The notes under the pieces were generated by a model. It searched no databases. It saw only the letters and a program-made list of their open reading frames with translations, and had not been told where the DNA came from. This document shows positions 11,236-22,449 of a DNA stretch of 64,000 nt, one piece after another. Source of the DNA: Hetaerina americana. Its lineage: Eukaryota; Arthropoda; Insecta; Odonata; Calopterygidae. The stretch covers positions 3,730,501 to 3,794,500 of the forward strand of contig JAKTNV010000027.1 of assembly GCA_022747635.1 (NCBI GenBank). Direction: 5' to 3'. A program made the position numbers and the translations under genes. Within the stretch, counting starts at the first letter, position 1; each line of letters opens with the position of its first letter.

Positions 11236-11960
11236 GAATTTAATCATGTACTTATATTCCTAATTTCGACAGCGCGTACCCATTGCTCGCTTGTGGGTGC
11301 CCCATTTTATTTCTGTCCCGAATAGTGCGTGGGCAAAACGAATACTTGAATATATTAGTTCGACAATCTGACTCTAATTTTGTGACAATTGTCGGCCCTG
11401 CCATTGCAATTAGTGGGCCTAATTGCATCTCCAACGTCGAATGCGGAACAACACGCTCTATATCTTACTATTAAGTTTAATCTTGCCCTGAGTCTTCTCA
11501 TATCTAAAGGTTCCCACCCTAAATTATGTATTAAATGTCTGACGCTTTGCGTCTTTTGGCACGAGTTTTTCATGAACATAGCGGCCTTTTTATGTTCGAG
11601 ACTCTATTTCCTTTCCTTTTATCGTATCCTATTCAATTCTGTAATTAATGTTTTTTTGAAATTTATCCCAAACGCTCACCGCATACTCCATATGAGGCCT
11701 TACTTAAGATAAATAGCACGTTTCCTTCAATTTTTCGTCATTACACCTTCCGACTATACGTTTGGCGAATGCCAGCTTTTTTAGCGCCCCTCCACAAATT
11801 GTGCGTATATGATTTCCCCAAGAAAGATCCCATGCAATGGTGACCCCCCCAAGTATTTTCCTTAATCCGCGACGCTCATCCGAACACCTCCGAGTGTGTA
11901 AGTTCGAGAAGCTTGCTCGTGTTTTCTATTGTTTAAGAAAGGAATATATAGTATTGGTTT
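11236..11960 (-). pseudogene. CR1-like LINE, ORF2 C-terminal fragment (divergent family)
   Basis: In reverse, frames read WGVTIAWDLSWGNHIRTICG, then LKKLAFAKRIVGRC, VRPHMEYAVSVWDK, LGWEPLDMRRLRARLNL and CPRTIRDRN. This is the order seen after the RT palm in CR1-like ORF2 (for example LGVTLTHDLSW through GWESL to FFPRTIRD at 45690-46400). Several frameshifts and stops interrupt it. It is too diverged from the other CR1 pieces here to be the same subfamily. Confidence 0.8.
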
Positions 11961-12531
11961 AAGTCGCATTTAATTCCAGTTCCCATTCTTCACACTATAT
12001 TTGAATTTTTCAATTATTTACAACTATGCCTGCATTTACAGGCTAACATTTATGTGTTCTGTGCATTGGTGCATTAAGTGGGTGTAAGTACCAATTCCTT
12101 ATTATGAATGTGAAATCCATAAAAATAGGAAAACTTCGAAACACCATTTCATAGTCAATAGTGGAGCAGTCAACTGGTATTTAATGCCTTGAATGGTCTG
12201 TAAAATGGTCGTACACTTCATTTCCTAGAGTGAAAACAAGCAATCGCATGCGATAGTTTTCCACAATTTATTCAGAAGTCCATTCAAATGCGGAACATTC
12301 AAATCACTTTTTCAAGAATTAAATTCTGATTTCTATGAAATCTCACACGACCTTCCTCCGTAATGTTTGGTTGACAGCGCGGGTGAATTCATTCAATACG
12401 CAGACATTAAATGCACTTTGGTATATTTTAATGGTAAACAATTTTAAATAATTATTGTCTTGAAATTAAACCACAGCTAACTTGGCTTTTCCACATGGAA
12501 AATTCATTTACGACTTCATTGGGCTTGGTAT

Positions 12532-12580
12532 AACATCTACAGGTAAAAATTAACAGCTCAATTTTTACCTGAAGATGTTA
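12532..12580. repeat. Short hairpin (20-bp arms)
   Basis: taacatctacaggtaaaaatt and aatttttacctgaagatgtta are reverse complements apart from one base, around an 8-base loop. It belongs to a recurring fold-back class in this window, described under findings. Confidence 0.8.
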
Positions 12581-12841
12581 CGAAGCAGCCGTGATTCTTC
12601 CAAAATCAGGTCGCTACGTCCACAACAAATCCTCCTCGAACTTTTTTGAAGACGGATACGTACCAAAGCAGCGAATCAGAGATGAAACTGAGGAATATAT
12701 GTGTTATGTTCCAAAAGTATCACGAATTTTGAATTTCCGCGGGTTAAGTATATTCGATTTTCGATTATTTTGTGATGTTATGTTGGTATTTATGTCTCTC
12801 AGTTATGCCGAAAATTTTGGCCATTTTAAACGTTCAGTTAA

Positions 12842-13220
12842 TTGTTGATAGCTGTTTTTCTGGGACGTGTTTTGGCTAGTCTCCGATTTTTGCCTGTTCC
12901 AAAAATATTTTTAAATGACATACGTGATCATTTTATTTCTTGGAAATTGATTCCGTATGCAGATGGCACTCTCCTGTTGTTAAGCCAGATTGAGTTTAAT
13001 ATATCGGTGAAAAATATGAAAAAAGATTTTTCAATGAATTTAAAAACAATACTCGTTACTTATTTATCCTCTAATGTTCAATCATTATGCATCAGATTAT
13101 TAATGCCTACGCTGCAAATATGCCAGCAAATAGGTGTTGCATTTTAGAGCAAGTTCTAAATATAAATATTTGGGTTTATCAATTGAGGAAAATATTTATT
13201 AGGTTCATCATTTATAAAAA
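12842..13220 (+). pseudogene. Non-LTR RT palm fragment with altered YADD box
   Basis: The plus frame reads NDIRDHFISWKLIPYADGTLLLLSQ and, after stops, KYKYLGLSIEENIY at about 13156-13197. That is the RT catalytic box region (YADD in active enzymes, YADG here, so one catalytic Asp is lost) followed by the downstream KYLG block. It resembles jockey- or I-like LINEs more than the CR1-like copies nearby, but the call is from motif alone. The DNA before it (12581-12841) is unassigned. Confidence 0.65.
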
Positions 13221-13511
13221 CTAAGTAATTAATTCAGATGTGTTATGCTTGTAGTCCTACTATGCTATGGATATTGTATCAAAAATACATATTTCATAAT
13301 GATTATTTTGACTATATGAGTACTTTGAGATGTGGTATCTGTAATGCGGTTCAAATGGGGTAACAAATATAAAAAGGATTAAAATAAGCCAGAAAATGAT
13401 ACTTAAAATTATTTCATCTACTTGATTTAATGCAGTTGAAGAATCTGTCAAAGATCTACCTCTGAAAGGGTTAAAATATGTAAATAAACGAGTACTTTTG
13501 GAGCTAAACAT

Positions 13512-14105
13512 AGAGCAGCAAGGCTTGTGGAAAGTTTTATGAACAAGGTAGCGGTGTCACAACACTATTGGAAGAATCAGAACGGGAGGCCCTATTTGAC
13601 CGTAGACTTAAATATAAGTTACATTTATTGCGGAAATTTGAGGCTGGTTACTTATCTGAGGATGTTATAAAGACACATTACACGTCCAACTTACTATGGT
13701 CGATCAGATCACCGACAACCATTGAGGTTTATTGTGGAGCGGGTGGATTTAGACGTCGTTTTTACTTCGTACCATTAGAGATCAAAATAGATATGACCTC
13801 AGGGGCGAAGTTGATAATCAGCGTTCGTAGCGTATATATTGGTCGATATCCAGCAAATTTCTTTTCATTTAGCAGACCCATCTTTTTAACAGTTCCACGG
13901 CATGATTTGAACATGCGTTCATGTTATTGAATATTGTTCCATGTAAGTACTTTCTTTCGGAAGATTAAAGTATTTAGAGTGAACGACCAAATTGATATTT
14001 GTGTGGAGGTGACATGATTAGGATTGTACATGTATGGCTGGTGACTTATCACCCCCTGCCACTTGCGGGGTATTGCGTAGATGCAGATGTAGAAAGATTC
14101 TACTC
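13512..14105 (+). pseudogene. CR1-like LINE 3' end, subfamily A
   Basis: The plus frame starts with RAARLVES and continues REALFDRRLKYKLHLLRKFE, GYLSEDVI and FYFVPLEIK, corresponding to the ORF2 C-terminus. A 3' UTR follows, ending in tcaccccctgccacttgcgg and a gcagatgtag tail near 14095. The same layout and UTR recur at 57300-57900. The usual GWESL word is replaced by EESERE and the FFPRTIRD motif is decayed. Confidence 0.8.
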
Positions 14106-14649
14106 AGGGAATAGCTGTTACAATTACCAACAGCTATTTTAGTGATAATAAAGAGTGTATAATCAAAAGTAAAATCAATATATAGAAAACGCCATTATTT
14201 TATCCCCGATAGAATTTTAGTCATTAAAGCGTGCTCTTGTCCAGAAAAGATTGAACTATTTGAGTAATGAGTTAGCCTGACACTTAGTGGGAAAGTTAAA
14301 AGGACTCAAGAATGGTTGATGCAATAGCTTATATTTTTGAGAATCTCATTGATAGCGAGGCTTTCTCCAGGTCCGTCGTTGGGCTTCATTTGGCTTTGTA
14401 TTTATGAGCTGCCTCCCTATTCCTGGCCGACAACAAATGTATGTCGTCGTTCCTGAGCTCTTCAGGTGTGTCACGGAATTGTGTTTTTTGCGCCAATATT
14501 TTTGGTTTTGAAGTTCTGAAAGAATAAATTAAAGATATTGCCCAGTTTCAATTTCGCGATTTTTTGCCTTTAGAAAATGTATAATGGGACACTTCCCTTG
14601 TGCGAATTTATTTCTCTAACGTTTGACCAAAATGAATTTTGCTTAATAT
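14106..14649. other. Unannotated stretch, 0.54 kb
   Basis: No coding or repeat signal recognised between the CR1 tail and the SINE1 target duplication. Confidence 0.4.
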
Positions 14650-14660
14650 CTTAATATTCG

Positions 14661-14927
14661 CGGGTCGCGGTAATCAGTAGGTAGAGCGTTGGACTACTGA
14701 CCAGAGGGCTCGGGGTAGATTCCCGGGCAAGTCTCTCTGAGCACCTGCAGTTCCACCCATGCTGTGTGATTTTTCTGGTAACAGATCTTCCTGGGAAACC
14801 ATAACCGGCACAGGGATAGGAACTGGCCCCCCTACCCTGATGTGTAAATGACACACGCTGTATAGGGCTTAGTAGGTGAACTCTATCATCACCTACCAAA
14901 CCAACCTTCGGGTTTACGGTTTTTTTT
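14661..14927 (+). repeat. SINE1 copy with an 11-bp target-site duplication
   Basis: The tRNA-like head (cgggtcgcggtaatcagtag, box A side) is followed by the box B region, the body (gggaaaccataaccggcaca, aactggcccccctac) and a T-rich end. The sequence cttaatattcg occurs immediately before (14650-14660) and after (14928-14938) the element, a clean hallmark of retrotransposition. Box B is decayed here (tagattcccgg where the 21.9 kb copy has ggttcgattcc). Confidence 0.9.
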
Positions 14928-14974
14928 CTTAATATTCGTCGCATGACATATACTTTTGAAAGTTGAACCCCCTT

Positions 14975-15068
14975 ATCACCCTGCCCTGAGTTCCACACGT
15001 GATATAGGGCATTGGGTAAACTCTACCATCACCCACCTCCGGGTTGATTATTGCGTTTGATGGTTTAT
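14975..15068 (+). repeat. SINE1 tail fragment
   Basis: Shares gggtaaactctaccatcacc and gggttgattattgcgtttga with the 3' half of SINE1. It lies just downstream of the complete copy and has no head. Confidence 0.55.
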
Positions 15069-16125
15069 TTATAGGGCCAAGGGCCAGACGGAACTGAAAG
15101 GCATTGTCCGAATCGAGGGAGATTACCCAATCATTTATGGCCGGACTCCGCCGTCGGCAGGGCCGGCAGGGCGGGCGCGGGACCCGTGCGCTTGGGTGAG
15201 ATCCGCCTGGGGAGAGGAACGCGCCTTCGTCACCTCCCCGCAGCCTCCGAGCGAAGGCCCTCTCTGCCCTCAGGTGATGTGCCGCGGAGACGACTTGTCG
15301 GTTAGGGGGAGGGGGACGTCGTCGAAAAGGAATTTCGGCGCTTGTTTGCTTTTTTATTTCTTGTGATGTCCACCGCGGAAAGAATCTTACCAAATGGGGG
15401 ACCGGAGTGAGAGAGGCGAGGAGAAGGAATTTTGAATGCTGAATTATTTATTTTATTTGGATAAATTTTTTACCTCCGAAGTGTCGGATAACGGACACCC
15501 TTGGGATCTTTCGCGGTTGAAGAAAAGAAGGCCTCGCTTCTCCACTTGGGCAAACATTAGAATGGAAGGGGTGGGCGAGAAGGAGGGACGAAGGGAGGGA
15601 AGGCGTTCCCCTTAACTCACTGAACGTGAGCTTACGTCGCCTGAGAGTTTCCATTCCTCTTCGAAGGAAGAGAAGCAAATACTTGTAAAGGAAAAGGAGG
15701 CAGGGGGATGCAGGGGGAAAGGGGTGGTGGTTGGGGCCGGGGGGGGGAGACTCGTTGGGCAACCAAAGCCTCCGCTGCGCTTCTCCCGTCTCCGCCGTTC
15801 GAGCGACCGTGCTTCGTTCGTTTCCACGCGTCCACGGGACATCGTCGCAGTCCCCGCGCGTGCGTCGAAAGTCTCGCGTGCCCAACCGCCCGCTCCCCCC
15901 CCCGCGATCCCCTCCCGCAAGCGACGAGGGCTGGGGACGTGTGCCCTGCACGAGGCACCGGCAAATATCGACACCATTCGCATCTTTCTTCATATCAACC
16001 AATTCAATGTCGAAGATCGTAAGGAGCAGGTGCAACGGACGTACATTATGACTTCCTTGAAAAGTAAGAAGATAGGTAAGAGGTAATAAACGATAGGAGG
16101 AGGGGCAGTTATCGTATTTTTGAAG
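15069..16125. other. GC-rich, CpG-dense stretch without a supported gene
   Basis: Much of 15100-15960 is GC-rich with many CpG dinucleotides and purine-rich runs, unlike the AT-rich surroundings. Long overlapping ORFs exist in four or more frames (for example minus 15448-16137, 229 codons), which is what GC-rich low-complexity DNA produces. I see no domain, splice pattern or conserved motif. A promoter-associated CpG-rich region is possible but unproven. Confidence 0.4.
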
Positions 16126-16127
16126 TA

Positions 16128-16793
16128 CGAGGGCCATCCAGAAAGTAACTTTCGTTTTCGTGTGATGTAAGAATCAGTGGATGGAGACGAATGATCGCTG
16201 TATTGACGCACACAGTAGGTCATTACACGCCTCGAGCTGCAGTACATGGAAGGTGGCGCCGCTTATCGTTTGTTTATACAATAGCGAGTCAAAAAGAACA
16301 ATATAATTGCAATTCCCGCTAGATGTGGATTTCTTTCAATGATAAGGGTTTTTAGTGATGAAAAAGAACTTCAAAGACGCTGACATTCATCATAGGGAAA
16401 TTTGTGCTCTCTATGGACCAAATGGCAATGAGTGACAATAGGAGTTGAGTATCTCAGTGTTGTCGTTCGTTCAAGAGTGAACGGACAAATGTCCATGATG
16501 ATGATGATTGATAGAAGTGGACGCCCCCGTCTGTCGTGAACATAATGAATTGCACCTGCAAATTGATGAAAAGTTGGGAAAATCCGGCGTGTTACGATAC
16601 CTGAAATCATTAGTAAGTTTTCCACAGATTTCTAAGACTCCGTTGCATGGAAGCATGATTGAAAAGTTAGCCTGCTAACATTCATAAAGTAGTAGGGAAA
16701 TGTAGTTTTGAGATGAAAATAATAATTTTTTAAATTCTCTATTCCAGTGCATTTTTTATAGCATAACGGAGGTTACTTTCTGGACAGCCCTCG
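16128..16793 (+). mobile_element. Internally deleted mariner (666 bp) with both ends
   Basis: Terminal repeats are cgagggccatccagaaagta at 16128 and the reverse complement form ending at 16793 (tttctggacagccctcg). Inside, plus frames read EIHREICALYGPN-like residues (16385-16425), then a decayed NVHDEDRSGRP-like segment near 16490 and FPQISKTPLHGSMI near 16617-16660: the N-terminal HTH half of a mariner transposase. Everything after the HTH, including all catalytic Asp, is missing. A TA lies before the left end; the right one has decayed. Confidence 0.8.
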
Positions 16794-17234
16794 CATTTAG
16801 AGGCAAATGGTCACAGTAATGGATATATCAAGGGAAGAATGGCAGTGGTGGAAAAAGAGTTAATCATAAAAGGAAATTAATGACATATACGGTAATTGAA
16901 GAAGCAAAGAAAAAATATATATAACATTTATAATGGAGCGCATTGCTCTTTGGATCTGAAAACCGGTCCTTCGTCCAATCGAAGGAGCGTAGATAGGAGT
17001 CTATTGAGAACTGGATGAGGCGAGGAAGGGTGAAAATAATTTTGGCATAGAGAGACGAGAAATGGCTAAACGCGAACTGAACATATATTTCAGTGCAATC
17101 ACTATCCTTGACCCAATACTGAAGTCGAATCATTGAAATTTTTCATTAATACACGTTAAATACAATTATTATGCCAACAATTAAGCTTGAAACTAAGTTT
17201 TGAATGATTAATTATGTCATCATAACTTTTTGTG
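16794..17234. other. Unannotated stretch, 0.44 kb
   Basis: AT-rich, no recognised element. Confidence 0.4.
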
Positions 17235-17500
17235 ATCCCAAACCGCAGTTATGACCCCGAAGGTCAGTTTCACAGTTTGGGGTAGAGTTCACACAGTACT
17301 AAGCCCTATACGGCGGGTGAAATTCACACATCAGGGAATTAATGAGGGCAATTTTCTTTCCCTGTGCTACCCTGCCCAGGAAGATTTGTTATCTGAGAAA
17401 TCACACAGCTTGGGTGGAGCTGAGGGTGCCCAGGAATCGAACCCGGGCTCTCGTATCACAAGCCCGTCGCTCTACTCACTGGACTACCCCGTCCTCCTTT
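17235..17500 (-). repeat. SINE1 copy, minus strand
   Basis: In reverse: head ggggtagtccagtgagtaga, box B gggttcgattcc, body ctccacccaagctgtgtgat and cctgatgtgtgaatttcacc, ending near 17235. It is nearly full length, but its head differs from the 21.9 kb copy (gcgacgggcttgtgatacg in place of gcgttggacaactgaccg), so it may be a sister subfamily. Confidence 0.85.
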
Positions 17501-18189
17501 TTGTGATCAACTCTTCATTGGACGACCCTGGCTGATTGATCGATAGTTGTGAAATGATTGATATTACTCGATATACTGTCGTCAATGTTGGCCAAGTCGT
17601 CACCGCCTCGATTTTTCATTTTATCAGCATTCAGAAATGCATAAGCAATGGTTCATTGTGGACGGCATCGAGTATTCATCAGACATTAAAACGAAGATTT
17701 AAACGATGGCAAACCTCTTATTCTTAACCCTGTCCAAAAACGCTAATCCTTCTGGTCGCTCTTCCTCCTTACATTCTCGGCTACAATTGGTCCACTCTGT
17801 ACCAATTGACCTTCTCTCCTACTGTGACGTTGTGTCCAATGAACCGGTTTGCGTCGAGGATGCATATTTGAATAAATTCATCCGGTTCTTCTTTCCTTTG
17901 TCTTGCTTCTTCTTCGACCCTTTGGTAGTTGCTTCTGTATTTTTCCACTCCTACGTAATTTCCTCAGTGCTAGCGCATTGGCCGTGTGGTACCTCACGTT
18001 CCGCACAAGGACATCGGGCGCAGTTTGCTCGTTGAGTTACATTGCGTCATTTTTCGATGCCAAGGGTTGTGTACGCATATATTGCAATGGAAAACTGAGG
18101 TTTCGGGTGTAGTACTATGATTGTTTAATTTAATACAATGCAACTTACATGAATAAATAGTCACGAGTCTAAACATCATCTGATTATTT
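17501..18189. other. Unannotated stretch, 0.69 kb
   Basis: A minus reading near 17760-17960 gives an Arg/Glu-rich peptide (for example NYQRVEEEARQRKEEPDEFI) that could be a decayed gag- or ORF1-like segment, but there is no diagnostic motif. Confidence 0.3.
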
Positions 18190-18479
18190 CATATCTTTTC
18201 TTTTATTTATATTCATTCACGTCCAACACTGATTTTCCAATTTGCTTAGCATTGGCCGAATCACTAACTAAGTATTGATCATCCGCAACCCTAACTCATT
18301 CGATGAATTCCACCGATCCTTTTCCTGCCAATCTCGAGCTCTCTCTTGATCCTGTTAACAATATCCTATATACAAACGTTGAGAAGTACGGATTATAGTG
18401 GACACACCTGCCTTACTCCCTTTCTTAACACTGCCCATCCGGACGCCCCCACCCACACCTGAGCAATCTGAGACATGTT
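18190..18479 (-). pseudogene. LINE RT relic, part 1 (3' side of the mariner insertion)
   Basis: In reverse this matches the RT segment of the open LINE at 38561-40333 around the VRFADDQAL box and the VRQGCPLSPLL block (plus-strand words gccttactccctttcttaac and cacctgagcaatctgagaca). The match breaks at 18479, exactly where the mariner end begins, and the LINE resumes beyond 19900. It is heavily mutated. Confidence 0.75.
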
Positions 18480-19898
18480 CAACAATTGTCCAGAAAGTAA
18501 CTTACGTTTTGAAATAAAATATGAACCTAGTGATAAGACAAGGTTTTATTATGAACATTTAAAAGGCACATTTAAAACTATTTTTTCCACCTTTTCCACT
18601 ATTTTTCCTTTTATAGTAGCCATTTCAATTGAGGCGTTTATCCTAACGATACAAAAGCTTTTCAATTCCGTCTCTTTGAGAAATCTGCCGCCTTACATTA
18701 TTAATCACTTGTTTACACCAGCATGCAATTCTGCGTCACTGTCAAAGTGACGCACGTGTTGCAAGCCACGTCTAGAGATAGATCCGTAATCGTAAATCAA
18801 CGATTTTTACGAATTTTTCCGTTGATATTCACTGTCAGTTCATCTCATTACAAGGCTAGGCCGACAACTGCGGTGGACTTCGTCGTTGTCGCAAGGGGCG
18901 TTTCTATGATGCGACACAAAGGGTATCGGGGAAAGTCAGAATAACTACACCGAGTCTTACCCAAACAATCGTATATTATACAAAATCAGTCATAATGCAC
19001 CATTTACATAGGTATAAGCAAATTATGGATGGCTAGACCCTCGGTAAACCAACGCGAGTGCGGACAGCATTAAAATGGCAGAACATTACCTGGGACAGGG
19101 TAAAGGCTGGGCGGACGCAAAGGTCCTAGGTCACGAAACACATAACCTAGGCAGAGCCCTCGTCCGTCGGAAAGGAAGGGAGTATGGCAGGGTGGACGCG
19201 GTCACGACACACATAACCTAGGCAGAGCCCTCGTCCGTGGGAAACGAAGGGAGTATGGCAGGGTGGACGCGGTCACGACGAACGTAACCTAGGCAGAGCC
19301 CTCGTCCGAAGTTGAGTCAGCAATAGGACACGCTGTCGCGACAAGTGCAACACAGCCGAAGCGTCGTGTCCTACCGGCCACCGCTAGATAATCAACTGAC
19401 CGCTTTTCGCCCCGCGACCAGGGCTTTTATACCCAATTTAGGAGCCGGGGGAGGAATACTCTTGAAACATTGTCTTTGGTCACGTGGGAGATTCGGAGGA
19501 GCCAGGGAAGGAGTACCATGTCGCAAACTTGCGACATCTTGAACATTGGTTCTGTGGCCATATATATTTAAACTGAGAATGCACCACTGCCTCACTACGT
19601 CTTCACTCATTCATTATTCCGTCTCCGTACACACTTCACGTAGTTGTACATGAATTTCAATTGACTTCGGTTAGTTTTTTGCCAGGGAAAACATAATTAC
19701 AAATTGTACTTTACAACTTCCGGTGTTTTCTATTGCAGCGCACACATTTCGCAATGCGAGCGAAGTAGGAGAACCACAGTCTGTATTCACATTACAACAG
19801 CAGGATGCGTGCACTGAGTATAGGGACGTTTAAACACCAAGATGGTGGCTCTAATCCCCACCCATTTTCCGCGTAAGTTACTTTCTGGTCAGCCCTCA
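18480..19898 (-). mobile_element. Minus-strand mariner relic inserted in a LINE, carrying extra sequence
   Basis: The left end (tgtccagaaagtaacttacg at 18487) and right end (ttactttctggtcagccctc up to 19897) are inverted copies, with TA just outside the right end. In reverse, 19690-19500 holds the 5' region shared with 26150-26545 (for example gtacggagacggaataatga), and 18700-18540 encodes a decayed mariner C-terminus. The middle (about 18750-19450) is not transposase: it is GC-richer and includes the 71-bp tandem repeat. No open frame remains. Confidence 0.75.
19129..19309. repeat. 71-bp tandem repeat, about 2.5 copies
   Basis: Units start at 19129, 19200 and 19271 (ggtcacga..., then aacctaggcagagccctcgt and gagtatggcagggtggacgc). 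The spacing is exactly 71 bases each time. Unit 1 and unit 2 differ at only a few positions; the third unit diverges after about 38 bases. A decayed earlier unit may start near 19080 (gggcggacgcaaaggtccta). Confidence 0.9.
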
Positions 19899-19900
19899 TA

Positions 19901-20960
19901 CATACAAAGAATTTCATCAAATTTGCTATATCAATTGCTTCTTGAAAGCTAAAAAATAAAGAAAGACATCTTCATTGCAGTGTTATGTCGCTTTCTATTA
20001 GTAACCTCCTAACTGCTGTGGACTCACACGTACTTTTAACCGTACTTAGTTTTCTTTTGCCCATCTCTCGATCCTCACGTTGATGATACTTAATACCAAC
20101 TTACTTGAGTGTGATATCAAACTTATTTTTCTCTTGTGCTCGCATGCCTGCCTTTCCCGTTATGAATCAAACTGATCTAACAAAATCTGCCGGTCAAATT
20201 TGACAATGCTACGAGTTAACTCGTAGAGACTCCCATACCCTCCGCGTACTTCCTAGCCCGTAGGAAGCAGTGTAGGGATCTAACCCGTCCCCAAAACTCA
20301 TTTAATGTCAATTCCCTTGATGCCCTTTCTATCTCGCAGTTAAGTATGCGTACTTAGTTACACCCATCTACGCTTTGCTCTCTATTTATACCTAAGCTTG
20401 CTGGTCTAATGCTATTTGGAGATATTTATTTCCTTTCCATCACTCTTGAATCTTTCTTAATTCGATTAACAATTATTCTGCTGTATTTTCAATGATTTGC
20501 ACGCCTATTCTCTTCTTAATTCCTGATAATGATATATCCTTTCTACACCGATTCATCCATTCCGTTTTCAAGTCTCAAATACCTCGTCATGCGAGTCCAT
20601 CGCGCTTCTTCCACACTACGTCAATTACTTTTCCGCCTCAGTTTCATCATCATTTCAACATCATTTATCCTTTTGCCTTCTTTCTGCCTGGTTCTGTGTT
20701 TATATTCTTCCATTTCCGTCTCATTTCTATCTCCCTAATCATCTCGTTAGTGATTCTTTGGTTCCTTGCCCTTTTCCTATAGTTTTGTTTACGGCTTTCG
20801 ATTTCCCATTTTTGATAATTTTTTGTCTTTCTTCTATTTTGCCGTCTTTCACAACTCACAATTTTCTCTTCTACCAGCTGGTGTTCTTCTTCGTCCTGGT
20901 TAATGCTTTTATTTACCATTTCCTCATCTGTTTTCCTGTTTTATCTTCATGAATCTGACC
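19901..20960 (-). pseudogene. LINE relic, part 2 (RT N-terminus and pre-RT linker)
   Basis: In reverse, 20919-20665 reads IREIEMRRKWKNINTEPGRK, matching the linker just before the 38.6-40.3 kb ORF and its sister at 36198-36479. Between 19975 and 20350 words such as gtgtgatatcaaactta and ttagtaacctcctaactgct align with the RT palm region of the same LINE. It is the continuation of the fragment at 18190-18479 across the mariner insertion. Confidence 0.7.
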
Positions 20961-21214
20961 TTACACTTCATTTGTCCTAAACTACGATATCAATCCGGAT
21001 CAGTTTTTGATCAAGTTTTCTGTTGTGTATTTAACCCCTGCCAACCGCCCTAGGCTTGCTGGGTGCATAAATAAATTTAAAAAACTGTGCGAATTGATTG
21101 CGTTGTTCCTTAATATGTGTATAAACATATACTTGTGTAATCGAACTGATATCTTAGTGTCCGTCCATATTTTATGTATCCCTACGGTTATCAGGGTTCG
21201 GTAAAAAACAACTG
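20961..21214. other. Gap inside the LINE relic
   Basis: No homology recognised in about 250 bases; it may be a small insertion or a decayed part of the linker between endonuclease and RT. Confidence 0.35.
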
Positions 21215-21760
21215 TTGGTGAGGACTAACCCCCGTCTCCTGCAGAATTTAATTGCTTTCTCCAAGCGGTCATTTCTCGTCCTTAAACCTAGTCCCCACCT
21301 TATTATCATATCTTCCTTCGCCTATCGTCGAATTCCAATCCCCCATCACTATCAAATATTTCCCTGCAGGGACAAACGCGATTATGTCATCTCGTATCGT
21401 ATATGTCATCCCGTATCGTATCGTATCGATTATCCTATCAACTTTTTGCTCCTTATGATTGCTCGGTGGTATGTATACCTTAACAATGACCAAGATGGTC
21501 GGTTCTGCTTTCATCTCTATTTGTAGAATTCTATCCGTTGCTTTTTCTACGCTGACTACGCTTCTTCCTACCTCTTTATTCAATATTATAGCAACGCCTC
21601 GCAGGCTCCCTTCCCTTTCGCTGTGCATCACTATATAACGATTTTTCCAGTAATCCCCGCTTCCTTCCATCTCACCTTGCATGCTTCTAATGCACCTGTA
21701 TTTCGTCTATCAATCTCCCGCTCCCTTTTCTGGGCTGCTGCTTTTGTTTCCGCTTCTGGA
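21215..21760 (-). pseudogene. LINE endonuclease domain (EEP/AP-endonuclease type)
   Basis: The 137-codon reverse frame (21269-21682) reads WKNRYIVMHSEREGSLRGVA, then ILVIVKVYIPPSNH and VMGDWNSTIGEGR, the D-x-N signature of the exonuclease-endonuclease-phosphatase fold used by LINEs to nick target DNA. Downstream, another frame gives DRLEKAIKFCRRRGLVLTN, equivalent to the ERLIEFC-type block of these endonucleases. It lies 5' of the RT relic at 19901-20960 in the same orientation, as in a LINE ORF2. Frame breaks show it is dead. Confidence 0.85.
21383..21437. repeat. Pentanucleotide expansion within the endonuclease relic
   Basis: cgtatcgtat-type repeats (ctcgtatcgtatatgtcatc, then cgtatcgtatcgtatcgatt) sit in the endonuclease frame and add residues such as DTIRYGMTYTIRDD in reverse. 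Confidence 0.6.
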
Positions 21761-21937
21761 TAATGTCGTGAGATGATAACCGCTTACCTCTCCCGCTGTC
21801 GGGCACGACACACGGTTGATTGGGCCGAATCCCCGAGTTGTCAGGACTCATTTTCACTATGGTGTCCATCCTAAAAGTCATGGATTAAATAATTGAGGTG
21901 GTTTCCCGTTGCCTTTTTCAATAATGATTTTAACGTG

Positions 21938-22222
21938 ACGGTCGCGGTAGTCCAGTGGGTAGAGCGTTGGACAACTGACCGTAGGGCACGGGTTCGATTC
22001 CCAGGCAAGAGTCTCTGGGCACCTGCAGCTCCACCCAAGCTATGTGATTTTTCGGGTACCAGATCTTCCTGGGAAACCATAACCGGCACAGTGAAAGGAA
22101 CTGGCCCCCCTTTATACCCTGATGTGTGAATTTCATACGCGGTTAGTACTGGTTGAACTCTACCATCAACTACTAAACCGACCTTCGAGTTGATTACTGT
22201 GTTTATGGCTTTTTTTTATCAT
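21938..22222 (+). repeat. SINE1 copy, best preserved head
   Basis: Head ggtcgcggtagtccagtggg, box B ggttcgattcc (a perfect pol III box B), body and the end gttgattactgtgtttatgg with a T run. It lies within the 5' region of the LINE relic on the opposite strand, so it inserted after that LINE. No clean target duplication was found. Confidence 0.9.
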
Positions 22223-22319
22223 CACTCAATGGCCGCCCCACTGGGGTCAGACACCTTTGAAGCCTTCTTGCTGAGGAGCAGACTACCTTCAGTGTGCTCA
22301 TAACCTTCTTGCTATTTCA

Positions 22320-22440
22320 TGTGAGTGACTCTATTAGGAGCAATAATTTATGTTCCCGCCAGCACAGCTCAAGACCTCGTCGGAATTCATAAGCTCTTCC
22401 TCCATGTCAAGGTTGTAATCGATAAGGCCGCCGAAACATC
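22320..22440 (-). mobile_element. LINE 5' end fragment
   Basis: In reverse, words such as acaaccttgacatggaggaa and gagctgtgctggcgggaaca match the LINE 5' UTR copies at 41742-41900 and 42742-42901. It is a plausible 5' boundary for the LINE relic that runs to 18190. Confidence 0.7.
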
Positions 22441-22449
22441 AGTCTGTGT

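Noticed and set aside
15448..16137. 229-codon minus ORF with three overlapping companions
   Set aside because: Same GC-rich low-complexity explanation; the frames compete and none shows a recognisable motif.
19129..19309. CRISPR-like array
   Set aside because: The repeats are directly adjacent 71-bp units with no spacers, and the setting is eukaryotic.
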